From Betaproteobacteria bacterium (GTDB lineage: Bacteria > Pseudomonadota > Gammaproteobacteria > Burkholderiales > SG8-39), in the NCBI GenBank assembly GCA_016195915.1, contig JACPYS010000003.1, forward strand, positions 1-64,000: a stretch of DNA of 64,000 bases. Reading direction: 5' to 3'. The notes beneath the pieces are model-generated. The model ran no database searches, had not been told where the DNA came from, and saw nothing but the letters and a program-made list of their open reading frames with translations. Below are positions 63,862 through 64,000 of this stretch, piece after piece (position 1 is the stretch's first letter; each line of letters begins with the position of its first letter). The position numbers and the translations under genes were made by a program.

Positions 63862-64000
63862 ATGCGGACGATGCGCCAAACCGAACTGAATCTGAGCAAA
63901 CGGGAGCGTGAAGCGGTGCGACAGTTCCGATCCAGGGGTGAGCACATGGCGCGCGAGTTCAATCGCGCCCACATCCTTTTGGCCCTTGATCGCAACGTTC
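63862..64000 (+). mobile_element. Start of an IS630-like transposase gene (cut by the window end)
   Basis: The frame MRTMRQTELNLSKREREAVR continues QFRSRGEHMAREFNRAHILLALDRNV to the last base. The helix-turn-helix opening with 'A-R-x-x-x-R-A-x-I-L-L' spacing is typical of IS630-family transposases. The AT-richer stretch at about 63806-63840 just upstream (TTAATTACGGAACATGTTA) may be the left end of the element. It stands next to the glnE fragment, which it may have helped disrupt. Confidence 0.6.

Overview
The window is GC-rich, densely packed, single-chromosome-type bacterial DNA. It most likely comes from a betaproteobacterium (Burkholderiales-like). Pointers are two orphan Bug/TctC-type binding proteins, a SoeABC-type molybdoenzyme, several ABC and TRAP importers each tied to a catabolic operon, and a remnant of a proteobacterial glnE. 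No rRNA, tRNA or CRISPR array was seen.

Layout. 1-7.8 kb: tail of an unidentified gene, a SoeABC-like membrane molybdoenzyme (minus strand), then two small unknowns, a Bug protein and a response regulator. 7.87-10.05 kb: a divergent pair of redox genes, each interrupted by one in-frame UGA exactly at a catalytic cysteine, followed by a decayed second copy of one of them. 10.05-28.8 kb: a divergent catabolic island. Leftward it holds an ABC importer, dehydrogenases, a DapA-family protein, an aldo/keto reductase and a CMD protein. Rightward it holds a GntR/UTRA regulator, a lactonase-type amidohydrolase, an SDR, a monooxygenase, a dehydrogenase, an FGGY kinase, a shikimate-dehydrogenase-like protein, a cupin isomerase, a hydroxyacid dehydrogenase, a KDPG-type aldolase and a NagB-like deaminase. 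28.9-34.0 kb: a QmoA-QmoB-HdrC-HdrB electron-transfer operon. 34-38.1 kb: a Bug protein, a CoA ligase plus amidohydrolase pair, and a RelE/ParD-like toxin-antitoxin pair. 38.1-42.9 kb: accessory genes including a frameshifted pilin. 43.0-52.2 kb: a TetR regulator with two copies of a palindromic operator controlling an importer plus molybdenum hydroxylase operon. 52.2-56.8 kb: a TRAP importer, amidohydrolase and cupin operon. 56.9-62.3 kb: a CDGSH protein, then a radical SAM, quinone oxidoreductase, bifunctional beta-oxidation and RmlD operon. 62.4-64 kb: a PIN/Phd toxin-antitoxin pair and a mobile-element graveyard (IS110-like and glnE fragments, start of an IS630-like transposase).

Most interesting signal. 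The FrnE/DsbA-like gene on the minus strand reads V-UGA-P-W-C at its CPWC site, and the neighbouring AhpD/CMD-like gene reads C-V-Y-UGA-T-T-A-H at its CxxCxxxH site. Both frames stay open and protein-like past the UGA. Both UGAs are followed at bacterial-SECIS distance by a hairpin with a five-base loop, CGUGC or CGUGA. I read these as a divergently arranged pair of selenoproteins that conventional gene calling would truncate.

Functions are assigned by recognising family motifs by eye. No database search, structure prediction or folding program was run.
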